NCBI RefSeq assembly: GCF_000383975.1
Contig: NZ_KB913017.1
Span: 2,221,527 to 2,285,526 of the forward strand
Length of the DNA stretch: 64,000 nt
Reading direction: 5' to 3'
From: Natronorubrum tibetense GA33
GTDB taxonomy: Archaea; Halobacteriota; Halobacteria; Halobacteriales; Natrialbaceae
Position numbers and translations under genes: made by a program. The notes under the pieces were generated by a model. It was not told the DNA's origin and made no database searches. It was given only the letters and a program-made list of their open reading frames with translations. Below, in pieces: positions 1 through 8,795 of the stretch (the stretch's first letter is position 1; each line of letters opens with the position of its first letter).

Positions 1-252
1 CGCGGCGTCGACGAGCGCGCTCGCGGCGCCGGTGTGATCGACGTGGACGTGCGAAAGCACGACGTTCGACAGGTCGGCCGGCGAGACGCCACACGCCTCG
101 AGTCCGTCCAGGAGTTCGTCGGCGGTGGCGGCCACGCCCGCGTCGACCAGCGTCGGCTCGTCGTCGTCGAAGCAGTAGACGGAAGCGACGTCCGAATCGA
201 ACAGCTCCACGTCGATTCCGTACACTCCCTCGGTAACGCTGAACACGGTCAT
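1..252 (-). CDS. MBL-fold metallo-hydrolase, N-terminal part
   Basis: Only the first 84 codons are in the window; the gene runs off the left edge, so its C-terminus is missing. The ATG at 252 opens a frame whose residues 65-84 contain SHVHVDHTG, the HxHxDH zinc-binding motif of metallo-beta-lactamase-fold hydrolases (glyoxalase II-like group). It is preceded by a short beta-rich N-terminus typical of the family. It lies 66 bp downstream of the MaoC gene on the same strand and may be cotranscribed with it. The substrate cannot be told from this fragment. Confidence 0.8.
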   Translation of the reverse strand, partial: MTVFSVTEGVYGIDVELFDSDVASVYCFDDDEPTLVDAGVAATADELLDGLEACGVSPADLSNVVLSHVHVDHTGAASALVDAA

Positions 253-318
253 ACGATAGCTGTTCGGCCGAGTTGCAAATCCGTTTCGGGTGGCCCTCGG
301 AACCTCGTCCGCCCGCGC

Positions 319-798
319 TCAGAAGTCGATTTCCGCCTGTCCGGTCTTGCACACGAAAAACTTCAGGTCGCCCCGGAAGACGTTGGTCCCCTCCTGCGTC
401 GTCATCACCGTCTCGAAGACGACCAGTCCCACGTCGTTGCGGCTCTCGAGCGCTCTCGCCTCCGTGACCTCGATCTCGACCGAAACGGTATCACCGATGT
501 AGGCGGGGTTCGGCAGTTCCATGGAGTCCATGCCGAGGAACGCGTAGGCGGTTCGCTCGAGAATGCCGATGCTCATGAGCATCCCGAGCGCGTAGTTGAA
601 CGTCATCGCGCCGTGGGCAATCCGCTCGCCGAAGTCGCGTTCCTCGGCGAACTCGGCGTTCGTGTGGAGTTCGTTCCAGTCGCCGGTTAGCGCCGCCTGC
701 ATCGTCACGTCGGTCTCGGTGATCGTTCGGCCGGGACTCCGGAACGTCTGGCCCTCCTCGAACGCTTCGAAGTGGTGTGGCTCGTAGCTGTAGGCCAT
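319..798 (-). CDS. MaoC-family (R)-specific enoyl-CoA hydratase
   Basis: A 159-residue single hot-dog-fold protein of the usual length for short MaoC hydratases, which add water to trans-2-enoyl-CoA. The active-site signature is visible as GDWNELHT followed by AHGAM (catalytic Asp and His region). The frame is open further upstream to 864, but I chose the ATG at 798 because the homologous N-terminus (MAYSYEPHHF) starts there and a GAGGTG Shine-Dalgarno-like sequence lies about 6 bp before it. It is divergent from the acyl-CoA dehydrogenase at 999, which fits a role in acyl-CoA metabolism. The exact substrate is not known. Confidence 0.88.
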   Translation of the reverse strand: MAYSYEPHHFEAFEEGQTFRSPGRTITETDVTMQAALTGDWNELHTNAEFAEERDFGERIAHGAMTFNYALGMLMSIGILERTAYAFLGMDSMELPNPAYIGDTVSVEIEVTEARALESRNDVGLVVFETVMTTQEGTNVFRGDLKFFVCKTGQAEIDF

Positions 799-968
799 AC
801 CGGCACCTCTTCGACGACCCACAAATACCTTGTCGCGACCGGTCACGCGCCGAAGACGAAACACACGAGACGTGACGAGACAAATCGCGTGCTTGCGACT
901 GGAATGTACCGAAGCGATGCCCTCGAGAGCGGAGCGAACGGAGCCGGCGTGTTCGCGAAGAGGAACAG

Positions 969-976
969 CTATAGGC
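969..976 (+). promoter_or_regulatory. TATA-like box for acyl-CoA dehydrogenase
   Basis: CTATAGGC is centred about 27 bp before the ATG at 999. This archaeal spacing predicts a leaderless mRNA and favours the start at 999 over the upstream ATG at 984. Confidence 0.5.
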
Positions 977-998
977 CGATCGAATGAACACGTCTAGC

Positions 999-2195
999 AT
1001 GGAGTTTCGATTCACCGACGAGCAGCGACAGATCGTCGAGATGGTCGCGGAGTTCGTCGACGACGAGGTCGTCCCGATCGCCGACGAGATCGACCACGAG
1101 GACGAGTTCCCCCACGAACTCGTCGACGAACTCGCCGAACTCGGACTGATGGGGATGCCGTTCCCCGAAGAGTACGGCGGTGCCGGACTGGACTATCACG
1201 CCTATCCGGCGGCTCTCGAGGAGATTTCGCGGGGATCGGGCGGTCTCGGAACGATCGTCGCCGCCCACATTTCGTTGGCGGGGAACATGCTCTACGAGTT
1301 CGGCGACGAATCCCAGAAGGAGGAGTATCTCACGCCGGTCGCCGAGGGGACGGATATCGGCGCGTTCGCGCTCTCTGAAGCCGGGGCCGGTAGCGACGTG
1401 CCGGCGATGGACACGGTCGCCGAACGCGACTCTGCCGAGGGAACCTCGGCTGATCCCCGAGAAGCGACGAGCGCTTCTCGGGACGGCGACGGCTACCGAA
1501 TCAACGGCGGCAAACTCTGGATCTCGAACGGCTCGGTCGCGGATACGGTCACGGTGTTCGCAAAGACCGATCGAGACGCGGGGAGCAAGGGAATCTCCTC
1601 GTTCATCGTCCGTCCCGAGGCGGACGACGGCTTCATCGTCGAAGGGACGGAGGAGAAACTCGGCGATAAGGGCTGTCCGACAGCCGAACTCCGATTCGAC
1701 GACCTCTGGATCCCTGAAGACCGACTGCTCGGCGAGGAAGGCGAAGGGTTCGTCCAGGCCCTGAAGACGCTCAACGGCGGACGCATCACCATCGCCGCCC
1801 GCTCGATCGGGATCGCACAGGCGGCCTTAGACGAGGCCACGAAGTACAGCCAGGATCGAGAGCAGTTCGACCAGCCAATCTCGGACTTCCAGGCGATCCA
1901 GCACAAACTGGCCGACATGGACACGAAGACACGCGCCGCACGACTGCTCATGCACGACGCCGCCGACAAGAAGATCCGCGGCGAGAACTTCGTCAAGGAG
2001 GCCGCACAGGCGAAGCTGTACGCCAGCGAAATCTCGCGCGAGGTCGCAAACGAAGGTATCCAGATCCACGGCGGGTACGGCTACACCAAGGACTTCCCCG
2101 CCGAGCGGTTCTACCGCGACGCGAAACTCAACGAAATCTACGAGGGCACGAGCGAAGTGCTGCGGAATACGATCGCTGCGCAGTTGCTAGACTGA
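999..2195 (+). CDS. Acyl-CoA dehydrogenase
   Basis: A 398-residue FAD-dependent acyl-CoA dehydrogenase catalysing alpha,beta-desaturation of acyl-CoA in beta-oxidation. It shows the N-terminal helical region, the FAD/substrate motif around FALSEAGAGSD, a GDKG loop, and near the C-terminus IYEGTSEV, where Glu in the YEGT motif is the usual catalytic base. There is an in-frame ATG at 984, but the TATA-like box 27 bp before 999 and the typical N-terminus MEFRFTDEQ favour 999. An oligo-T run follows the stop. A Glu/Ser-rich insertion (AERDSAEGTSADPREATSAS) sits in the middle domain and is not usual in the family. Chain-length preference is unknown. Confidence 0.95.
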   Translation: MEFRFTDEQRQIVEMVAEFVDDEVVPIADEIDHEDEFPHELVDELAELGLMGMPFPEEYGGAGLDYHAYPAALEEISRGSGGLGTIVAAHISLAGNMLYEFGDESQKEEYLTPVAEGTDIGAFALSEAGAGSDVPAMDTVAERDSAEGTSADPREATSASRDGDGYRINGGKLWISNGSVADTVTVFAKTDRDAGSKGISSFIVRPEADDGFIVEGTEEKLGDKGCPTAELRFDDLWIPEDRLLGEEGEGFVQALKTLNGGRITIAARSIGIAQAALDEATKYSQDREQFDQPISDFQAIQHKLADMDTKTRAARLLMHDAADKKIRGENFVKEAAQAKLYASEISREVANEGIQIHGGYGYTKDFPAERFYRDAKLNEIYEGTSEVLRNTIAAQLLD

Positions 2196-2212
2196 CGACA
2201 GCCGGCAGTCCC

Positions 2213-2221
2213 CGTTTTTCT
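2213..2221 (+). terminator. Oligo-T terminator after acyl-CoA dehydrogenase
   Basis: A T-rich run (GTTTTTCTT) lies about 20 bp after the stop of the acyl-CoA dehydrogenase and before the convergent meaB gene. Archaeal terminators are often simple oligo-T tracts. Confidence 0.45.
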
Positions 2222-2277
2222 TCGATCGGTCGGCAGATCGAGCGATACCGCCGGATGATGATCCGACAGGGCGAGTG

Positions 2278-3357
2278 CTACGCGTCTTCCGTCTCGAGTT
2301 CGTCGAGGCAGTCCTCGACGGGGTCGAGTAACTCGCCGGCGATCGAGTAGGGATCGGTCTCGCCTGCACGAACCGATTCGGCCAGGTCGTCGATCCCGCC
2401 GCGCTCGGCGAGTCGGTCTTCGAGCAGAGCGTGGACGTCCTCGCGCAGCAGCGTGCGGATCTCTTCGGCGTACCGCCCGCGGACCTGCTCGGCGTGTTCG
2501 CCGGAGTCGACGAGGTAGGTGCGATGGCTTGTGAACTCGTCGATGAGGTCGTCGACGCCTTCGCTCTTCGTGGCGACGGTTTCGACGATGGGTGTCGTCC
2601 AGCCTGCGACTTCCGTTTCGTCCTCAACTTCACCGTCCCAGTCGTCGTGGGCGTCGATGACCTCCTGGCTGTGGTGGCCGCCATCGCCGCCACCACCGAT
2701 CCCACTGCCGCCGTCGCCGAGTTGGATCATGTCCCGGAGTTCCTGGACCGTTCTATCCGAACCGGGCCTATCGGCCTTGTTGACCACGAAAACGTCCGCG
2801 ATCTCGAGAATGCCGGCTTTCAAGGTCTGGATATCGTCGCCCGATCCCGGCGGGACGAGGACGGCGACGGTGTCGGCAGTCCGAACGATATCGATCTCGT
2901 TCTGGCCGGCACCGACGGTCTCGATGATGACCTTGTCCTTGCCGAAGGCGTCCATCGCTTTAACGGCGTCTGCCGTGGCCGTCGAAAGCCCGCCGAGCGT
3001 GCCGCGGGCGCTCATCGAGCGGACGAAGACGTCCATATCGCCGACGGTGGAAGCCATCCGGATGCGGTCTCCGAGGACTGCGCCGCCGGTGAAAGGCGAG
3101 GAGGGATCGATCGCGATGACGCCGACGGTTTCGCCGCGGTCGCGATAGGTCTCCGCGAGTTTGTCGACTAAGGTCGATTTCCCCGCGCCGGGACTGCCTG
3201 TGATGCCGATCACGTCTGCTTCGCCGGTGTGAGCGTACAGCTCCGAAACTAATTCTCGATAGCCCGGCGACCGGTTCTCGATCTTCGAAATCACTCGAGC
3301 CAGCGCGCGGTGTTCGCCCGCGAGCAGCGACTCGAGCAGTTCCTCGTCGGAACTCAT
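2278..3357 (-). CDS. meaB: Methylmalonyl-CoA mutase-associated GTPase MeaB
   Basis: A 359-residue G3E-family GTPase that protects and reactivates adenosylcobalamin-dependent methylmalonyl-CoA mutase. The Walker A motif GSPGAGKST is near residue 60, ETVGAGQNE follows in the middle, and [11 protein letters not shown] is the specificity motif. The ATG overlaps the stop of the mutase small subunit by 4 bp (ATGA), so the two are very likely translationally coupled. Unusual is a Gly/Asp/His-rich stretch at about residues 215-250, between the GTPase core and the C-terminal helical arm, that looks like an added linker. MeaB proteins are usually about 320-330 residues, which fits an insertion of about 30. 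Confidence 0.95.
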   Translation of the reverse strand: MSSDEELLESLLAGEHRALARVISKIENRSPGYRELVSELYAHTGEADVIGITGSPGAGKSTLVDKLAETYRDRGETVGVIAIDPSSPFTGGAVLGDRIRMASTVGDMDVFVRSMSARGTLGGLSTATADAVKAMDAFGKDKVIIETVGAGQNEIDIVRTADTVAVLVPPGSGDDIQTLKAGILEIADVFVVNKADRPGSDRTVQELRDMIQLGDGGSGIGGGGDGGHHSQEVIDAHDDWDGEVEDETEVAGWTTPIVETVATKSEGVDDLIDEFTSHRTYLVDSGEHAEQVRGRYAEEIRTLLREDVHALLEDRLAERGGIDDLAESVRAGETDPYSIAGELLDPVEDCLDELETEDA

Positions 3358-3770
3358 CGCTGGGGGACGTTCTCACGGACGAACTCGATCGTCTCCTCGA
3401 TCGACGTTCCGGGGCCGAAGATCGCCGCCACGCCATCGTCTCTGAGCGGCTGGCGGTCCTCCTCGGGAATCACGCCGCCGACGAGGACGAGGGTGTCCTC
3501 CTTCGCGCCGTACTCCTCGAGGCCGTCCATGATCTTCGGGACGAGCGTGTCGTGAGCCCCGGAGAGAATGGAGATACCGAGGACGTCGACGTCCTCCTGG
3601 ACGGCCGCCTGGACGATTTCCTCTGGCCCTTTGTGCAGTCCGGAGTAGATGACTTCGAAGCCGGCGTCGCGGAAGGCCCGCGCGATGACGTGGGCCCCGC
3701 GGTCGTGACCGTCGAGTCCGACTTTCGCAACCATACACCGGATACTTTGCTGATCGCTGCCAGCACTCAT
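3354..3770 (-). CDS. mcmA2: Methylmalonyl-CoA mutase, B12-binding small subunit
   Basis: A 138-residue stand-alone cobalamin-binding domain, the C-terminal part of methylmalonyl-CoA mutase that is a separate subunit in archaea. It carries the DGHDRG base-off B12 motif (DxHxxG) near residue 20 and the later GG loop (LVGGVIP) that holds the nucleotide tail. The ATG at 3770 was chosen because family similarity begins at about [13 protein letters not shown]; the frame is open to 4142 but that part overlaps the divergent acetyltransferase. It is coupled to meaB by a 4-bp overlap. The catalytic large subunit is at 4492-6192, separated by the acetyltransferase gene on the other strand. Confidence 0.95.
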   Translation of the reverse strand: MSAGSDQQSIRCMVAKVGLDGHDRGAHVIARAFRDAGFEVIYSGLHKGPEEIVQAAVQEDVDVLGISILSGAHDTLVPKIMDGLEEYGAKEDTLVLVGGVIPEEDRQPLRDDGVAAIFGPGTSIEETIEFVRENVPQR

Positions 3771-3893
3771 ACCGCTGTGTTTCACGTATTCCCGTATGGT
3801 TCTATCGGAACGCTGGATGACACACAGTCTCCTTTCAGCAGTGAAACCCGAGTTGGAGCGTTCCCGGGGAGGGTCTCCCGAACCGGAGAAAAG

Positions 3894-3900
3894 GATTAAT
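3894..3900 (+). promoter_or_regulatory. TATA-like box for GNAT acetyltransferase
   Basis: GATTAAT is centred about 27 bp before the ATG at 3924, which predicts a leaderless transcript. Confidence 0.5.
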
Positions 3901-3923
3901 CTGTCTAGCGTGGTTGGTATTGT

Positions 3924-4448
3924 ATGGCAATCCGTGAAGCAACCGTCGACGACATCGAGGCGATTCAGGACGTAGCACAGCAGTCGTGGACGCAGGACTA
4001 TCCGAAGATCCTGAGCCGAGAGTCGCTCCAGGAGGGGCTCGACGACTGGTACTCCGAGGAGCGAGTCAGGGATTCCATCGTCTGGGCGCGCGCGCTCATG
4101 CTGGTCGTCGAGCGAGACGACGAGATCGTCGGCTTCGCCCACGGGGTCTGGGACAACGAGACCGAAGTCGGGAACATCCTCCGCGTCTACGTCGCCCCGG
4201 ACGCCCGCGGTGAGGGAATCGGCGGCCGGCTACTCGAGGAGACGTGTCGCTCGCTCTTCGAACAGGGCGTCGAGCAGGTCAACGCGATGGTACTCGACGC
4301 GAACGAACTCGGCAAGGGCTTCTACGACGCGTTCGGCTTCGAGCAGGACGAAGTCGAGGACGTGTCGATCGGCGAAGACTCCTATCAGGAGTGTACGTAC
4401 GTTCTCGAGCGCGACTCGTACGCCGAAGAGATCGGCGGTCTGGCGTAG
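3924..4448 (+). CDS. GNAT-family N-acetyltransferase
   Basis: A 174-residue GNAT-fold acetyltransferase using acetyl-CoA. The acetyl-CoA pyrophosphate loop appears as [13 protein letters not shown] at about residues 93-105, after the central strands with [12 protein letters not shown], and the C-terminal YDAFGF motif is present. The gene lies between the two methylmalonyl-CoA mutase subunit genes on the opposite strand, so it interrupts a metabolic locus. The acceptor cannot be inferred, though protein or CoA-pathway regulation by acetylation is conceivable. Confidence 0.9.
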   Translation: MAIREATVDDIEAIQDVAQQSWTQDYPKILSRESLQEGLDDWYSEERVRDSIVWARALMLVVERDDEIVGFAHGVWDNETEVGNILRVYVAPDARGEGIGGRLLEETCRSLFEQGVEQVNAMVLDANELGKGFYDAFGFEQDEVEDVSIGEDSYQECTYVLERDSYAEEIGGLA

Positions 4449-4491
4449 TCAGTTCGAGGTCGAAGGGCGTTCGCGCCGGTATCGATCCCGA

Positions 4492-6192
4492 TCAGACCGG
4501 CGAGAGCTCCTCCTGGTAGGCGCCGTGGTGGTCCTCGAACACCTGCATGATCTCTCCCATCGAGACGTACGCTTTCACCGCGTCGACGATGTAGGGCATG
4601 ACGTTCTCCTCGTTGTCGATGGCGTCCGACAGCGCCGACAGCGTCGCATCGACCTCCTCGTCGTCGCGTTCGTCTTTGACGCGCTCGAGTCGGTTCAACT
4701 GGCGCTCCCGAGTCGTTTCGTCAATTTTGAGAATGTCCGGCGAGGTGTCCTCCTCGATGGTGAACTTGTTGACGCCGACGACGACCTCCTCGCCGCGTTC
4801 GACGCGCTGTTGGTACTCGTAGCTCGCCTCGCCGATCTCGCGGTGGAAGTAGCCCTGCTGGATGCCGTCGAGCACGCCGTCCCGGACCGAGCCGTCGCCG
4901 ATCTCCCTGATCTCCTCGATGTAACCCATGATCTCGGCTTCCATCTCGTTCGTGAGCTTCTCGATGGCGTAACTGCCGCCCATCGGATCGACGATGTCGG
5001 CCGCGCCCGACTCCTCGGCGATGATCTGCTGGGTGCGCAGGGCGACGCGGACGGCCTTCTCGCTTGGCAGCGCCAGCGCCTCGTCGAAGCTGTTCGTGTG
5101 CAGCGACTGCGTACCGCCGAGGACGCCGGCGAGCGCCTGAATGGTGACGCGGGCAATGTTGTTGAGCGGCTGTTGGGCGGTTAGCGACTGTCCCGCGGTC
5201 TGCGTGTGGAACTTCAGTCGCTTCGACTCGGGCCGTTCCGCGTCGTACCACTCCTCCATTACGTTCGCGTAGATGCGACGCGACGCGCGGAACTTCGCGA
5301 TCTCCTCGAAGATCGAGTTGTGGGAGTTGAAGAAAAAGGAGAGCAGCGGCGCGAACTCGTCGACCTCGAGCCCGCGGTCGAGACAGTCCTCGACGTAGGC
5401 GAAGCCGTCGGCGAGCGTGAACGCGGCCTCCTGTGCGGCCGTCGACCCGGCCTCGCGGATGTGATAGCCCGAGATGGAGACGGGGTGGAACTTCGGCGTC
5501 TCGTCGACGGCGAACTCGATGGTGTCGGTAACGATCTTCAGCGAGGGTCCCGGCGGGATCACCCACTCCTTCTGAGCGATGAACTCCTTGAGCATGTCGT
5601 TCTGGAGGGTCCCGCGGACCTTGTCGCGGGGGACACCCTGCTGGTCGGCCAGCGCGATGTACATCGCGTAGATGACCGCCGCGGAGGGGTTGATCGTAAA
5701 CGATGTCGAGACCTGGTCGATGTCGATCCCGTCGAAGAGGATCTCCATATCGGCGAGCGTGTCGACGGCGACGCCCTCCTTCCCGACTTCGCCCTCGCTC
5801 ATCGGGTGGTCGGAGTCGATCCCCATCAGCGACGGCATGTCGAACGCCGTCGAGAGCCCGGTCTGGCCCTCGTCGATGAGGTAGTGGAACCGCTCGTTGG
5901 TCTCCTCGGCGGTCCCGAAGCCGGCGAACTGGCGCATCGTCCACGCCCGACCGCGGTACATCGTCGGGTACGGCCCGCGCGTGTACGGCGGCTCGCCGGG
6001 GAAGCCGAGATCCTCCTCGAAATCCAAATCGGCGATATCCTCCGGCGTGTAGAGGCGATCAACTTCGTGGTTCGAGACCGTCCCGAAGCGATCCTTTCGT
6101 TCGCCGTGGGCCTCGAGTGTGGGCTCGAGTGTTTCGTCTTCCCACTGCTCCTGTTGCTCGCGGATGTCCTCGAGCTCGGTGTGGTCGAACAT
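4492..6192 (-). CDS. mcmA1: Methylmalonyl-CoA mutase, catalytic large subunit
   Basis: A 566-residue TIM-barrel catalytic subunit converting (R)-methylmalonyl-CoA to succinyl-CoA with adenosylcobalamin. Recognisable segments are RGPYPTMYRGRAWTMRQFAG and the following FGTAEETNERF near residues 90-125, TAFDMPSLMG with SDHP, and the substrate-binding region TAGQSLTAQQPLNN. It stops before any B12-binding domain, which is encoded separately at 3354-3770, as usual for archaea. A TATA-like TTCTAAAG 28 bp before the ATG suggests a leaderless mRNA. Together with MeaB it completes the route from propionyl-CoA to the citric acid cycle. Confidence 0.96.
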   Translation of the reverse strand: MFDHTELEDIREQQEQWEDETLEPTLEAHGERKDRFGTVSNHEVDRLYTPEDIADLDFEEDLGFPGEPPYTRGPYPTMYRGRAWTMRQFAGFGTAEETNERFHYLIDEGQTGLSTAFDMPSLMGIDSDHPMSEGEVGKEGVAVDTLADMEILFDGIDIDQVSTSFTINPSAAVIYAMYIALADQQGVPRDKVRGTLQNDMLKEFIAQKEWVIPPGPSLKIVTDTIEFAVDETPKFHPVSISGYHIREAGSTAAQEAAFTLADGFAYVEDCLDRGLEVDEFAPLLSFFFNSHNSIFEEIAKFRASRRIYANVMEEWYDAERPESKRLKFHTQTAGQSLTAQQPLNNIARVTIQALAGVLGGTQSLHTNSFDEALALPSEKAVRVALRTQQIIAEESGAADIVDPMGGSYAIEKLTNEMEAEIMGYIEEIREIGDGSVRDGVLDGIQQGYFHREIGEASYEYQQRVERGEEVVVGVNKFTIEEDTSPDILKIDETTRERQLNRLERVKDERDDEEVDATLSALSDAIDNEENVMPYIVDAVKAYVSMGEIMQVFEDHHGAYQEELSPV

Positions 6193-6215
6193 TGGTATGG
6201 ATAACAGTGCCAGGA

Positions 6216-6223
6216 TTCTAAAG
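6216..6223 (-). promoter_or_regulatory. TATA-like box for methylmalonyl-CoA mutase
   Basis: On the minus strand CTTTAGAA is centred about 28 bp upstream of the mutase ATG at 6192. Confidence 0.5.
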
Positions 6224-6311
6224 TCTTGTTATCGGGACGCTGGGGAATCGTCGAGACGGCGATATCGACGCCGTCACACCGCTTCCCCGACGAACCCTGC
6301 AGTCGCCCAAA

Positions 6312-6319
6312 TCGTTAAG
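6312..6319 (+). promoter_or_regulatory. TATA-like box for UspA gene
   Basis: CGTTAAGT is centred about 27 bp before the ATG at 6343, which supports that start over the upstream in-frame codon at 6319. Confidence 0.45.
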
Positions 6320-6342
6320 TGCTGCTGAGTCGATTGTCAGAT

Positions 6343-6777
6343 ATGCACACGATTTTGCTCCCGATAGACGAGAGTGAGACGCGATCGCAGCGGGCGGCCA
6401 GAACCGTTATCGATCTTCCCGGCGGCCCCGAGGAGAAGGCGGTCGTCCTCCTCAACGTCTCCGAGGAGACGAAACAGCCCTGGTTACAGGAGTTCGAGAG
6501 CCAGCGAGCGGAGGGACGAGACGATCCCGAGTTGCCGGCCAGTACCGAGGCGGCGCGTACACTCCTCGCGGAGGCCGGCATCGACGTCGACACGCGCCTA
6601 GAGCGGGGCGACATCACCGAGAACATTCTGGCAGTCGCCGAGGAGATCGACGCGGACAGCATCGTCATGAGCGGACGGAAGAAGAGCGCGACCGGGAAGG
6701 TGCTTTTTGGCAGCGTCACGCAGTCGGTGTTGCTCAGCGCCGATCGGCCCGTCACCGTGTTGATGAGCGACGATTGA
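6343..6777 (+). CDS. Universal stress protein (UspA family)
   Basis: A 144-residue single Usp domain. The N-terminus MHTILLPIDESE gives the first strand with the Asp that contacts ATP, and the C-terminal SGRKKSATGKVLFGSVTQSV fits the ATP-binding G-2x-G-9x-G(S/T) type motif. Such proteins bind nucleotide and modulate stress responses. The ATG at 6343 is preferred because similarity begins there and a TATA-like box lies 27 bp upstream. It is monocistronic, as the downstream genes are on the other strand. Confidence 0.9.
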   Translation: MHTILLPIDESETRSQRAARTVIDLPGGPEEKAVVLLNVSEETKQPWLQEFESQRAEGRDDPELPASTEAARTLLAEAGIDVDTRLERGDITENILAVAEEIDADSIVMSGRKKSATGKVLFGSVTQSVLLSADRPVTVLMSDD

Positions 6778-6937
6778 GCGCGTCGAAACTGTTTCTGCAG
6801 GCGAGTGCGGCTCGAGACCGCGTTGGTGGCACACCTTGACTCGAACAGCGAACGTCGGTGTAGCCGGGGTTGTCGCTGAACTCGAAGTCAACCTCGACCG
6901 CGAGAGCCGGCTGCAAAAAGCGACGGCGACCGGCGCG

Positions 6938-7102
6938 TCAGTCCGCTTTTCGGTACTCGGCCCAGCTGAACACCGCGAGCGTGATCCACCCGATCGCGAT
7001 GATCGCGGTCAACCGATTGTCGTTGTGGAGCGCGAGCGCCGCGGTACCGATACCGATGAGCAACCACACCACAGTCCCGGATTTGGATCCAAAGAGTTGC
7101 AT
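6938..7102 (-). CDS. Small membrane protein, 54 residues, in symporter operon
   Basis: A very short frame from ATG at 7102 to TGA at 6938. The protein begins MQLFGSKSGTVVWLLIGI, has two hydrophobic segments (about residues 9-22 and 29-45) separated by LHNDNRLT, and ends in the charged WAEYRKAD. Codon use matches the neighbourhood. It begins 16 bp after the symporter stop on the same strand, so it is probably the last gene of that operon. I do not recognise a family; it could be an accessory subunit of the transporter or an unrelated membrane peptide. Confidence 0.7.
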   Translation of the reverse strand: MQLFGSKSGTVVWLLIGIGTAALALHNDNRLTAIIAIGWITLAVFSWAEYRKAD

Positions 7103-7118
7103 AGTCTAGAGATGTGGA

Positions 7119-8795
7119 TTACCAGGGCTGAATGCCCCACCAGAGGATCGGGAGCATCAACACGGCGAGCACGACGAGCGGCACCGCACTCGTAAAGCGG
7201 TCGACGTTGTCGTCCGGATAGCCGTGCATCTCGTTGATCAGGTCGCGGTTCGATTCCGGATCGACGTTCAGCGAGTCGATCCGTTCGGCCACGAGGGAGA
7301 CGATGACGAACGTCAGGATCGACAGCGGGAACGCGATCATGATCGCGTCGATCCCCAGATCGGCGGTTAGTCCCTCCGCACCCGCTCCGAGCCCGCCGAT
7401 CGCGTGCGGCGAGAGCGCGACGACGGTAACGAAGCCGACGACGCTCGAGGCGATTGCCCCGTAGCGGTTTACGCGTGCGGACCAGACGCCGAGGACGATC
7501 ACCGGCGTGATTGCGGCCGCGCTGACGGCGAACGCCCAGAGGATACTGACGACGAGGAACGCGGGCGGGTTCAGCGCGATGAGCGCGATGATCAGTCCGG
7601 CCGCGATGACGGACGCGTAGCCGGCCTGGGTCTTGCGATCTTCCGTGATGTCGAGCTCGAAGGCCTCGATGACGTCGTTCGCGACGGCGGCACTGATCGC
7701 GAGCATGTGACCGCTGACGGTCGAGAGCCCGCCGGCGATCGCCCCCGCGACGACGTAGCCGGTGATCGAGTTGCCGCTGAACGCGAAGTTGAGGTAGAAG
7801 ATCATCTTGTCGAAGTCGGCCTCGGCGACCTCGAACCCTTCCTGCCCGAGCCACATGACGCCGGCGAACGCGACGGAGTAGATCGTCGCGAACATCAGAC
7901 CCGTCACGGCGACGAACCAGAAGACGGTCTTGCGGCCGGCTTCGACGTCACGGCTCGTGAAGATGCGCTGTGCCAGGTGGGGCATCCCGATCGGCCCCAG
8001 CGCCATCGCCAGGAACATGGCGAAGTACCAACGGGTGTCGAACGTCATGTCGAAGAAGCCCGGATTGGTCGCCTCCATCTCCGGAACGAGGTCACCGTAG
8101 CCAAGCGGCGGGAAGAACCAGCCGCTCGAGCCGAGCTGGTGGAGGACGATCATCATCGGGAAGAACGCCGCCGTGAGCATGATCCAGAACTGCAGGGCGG
8201 AGTTGTAGGAGACGCCCCACATCCCGGCGATGACGACGTACCCCGTCACGAGCGCCGCGATGACGAACAGCGAGAGGGTGTAGTCCCAGCCGAACAGGAT
8301 CTCGGCGATCTGTGCGAGCCCGATGAACTGCCCCAGCGCGTACATCAGCATGACGAACACGATGAGCAGCGCCATCACGACGGACATCGTGTTGCCGTAC
8401 CGATCCTTACAGAACGTCGCCGGCGTGTACGAGCCGAGTCGGCGAAGCGTCTGTCCGTACAGAATGACGATCAGCGGGATCGACAGCAGGAAGTTGGTCC
8501 AGACGGCCAGAAACGGGATCTGGACCTGCACCATCAGGGCGACGACGCCCATGAACGTCGCCAGACTCTCCCACGTCGCGGAGATCGCGGAGCCGTTGAC
8601 GAACGGCCCGATGGTCCGGCCGGCGACCATGTAGTCGTCCGTCCCCTTGATCTTGTTTTTCATGTAGTAGCTGATCCCGTAGTAGGCGACGAACGTGAGT
8701 CCAATAATGATCAGCGGGATCAGCAGGTCGGTGAACGTCTCCTGGAACGGATACTCTCCCATCTCCTGGAGCGGGAGCGGCCTAATCATCGGCAT
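7119..8795 (-). CDS. Sodium:solute symporter (SSS family)
   Basis: A roughly 558-residue transporter with about 13 hydrophobic helices. The first helix is followed by DDYMVAGRTIGPFVNGSAISA and TWESLATFMG, typical of the SSS family (acetate/propionate/pantothenate-type members). It probably imports an organic anion with Na+. The start is uncertain: ATG codons at 8810, 8795 and 8789 are all possible, and the last overlaps the stop of the small subunit gene just upstream, implying translational coupling. Acyl-CoA synthetase, methylmalonyl-CoA mutase and haloacid-dehalogenase-like genes nearby suggest a short-chain acid as substrate, which is an inference. Confidence 0.92.
   Translation of the reverse strand: MPMIRPLPLQEMGEYPFQETFTDLLIPLIIIGLTFVAYYGISYYMKNKIKGTDDYMVAGRTIGPFVNGSAISATWESLATFMGVVALMVQVQIPFLAVWTNFLLSIPLIVILYGQTLRRLGSYTPATFCKDRYGNTMSVVMALLIVFVMLMYALGQFIGLAQIAEILFGWDYTLSLFVIAALVTGYVVIAGMWGVSYNSALQFWIMLTAAFFPMMIVLHQLGSSGWFFPPLGYGDLVPEMEATNPGFFDMTFDTRWYFAMFLAMALGPIGMPHLAQRIFTSRDVEAGRKTVFWFVAVTGLMFATIYSVAFAGVMWLGQEGFEVAEADFDKMIFYLNFAFSGNSITGYVVAGAIAGGLSTVSGHMLAISAAVANDVIEAFELDITEDRKTQAGYASVIAAGLIIALIALNPPAFLVVSILWAFAVSAAAITPVIVLGVWSARVNRYGAIASSVVGFVTVVALSPHAIGGLGAGAEGLTADLGIDAIMIAFPLSILTFVIVSLVAERIDSLNVDPESNRDLINEMHGYPDDNVDRFTSAVPLVVLAVLMLPILWWGIQPW

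Noticed and set aside
7236-7262. A GGTTCGATTCC-like sequence that resembles a tRNA T-arm.
   Set aside because: It lies inside the symporter coding sequence and no acceptor or anticodon arm can be built around it.
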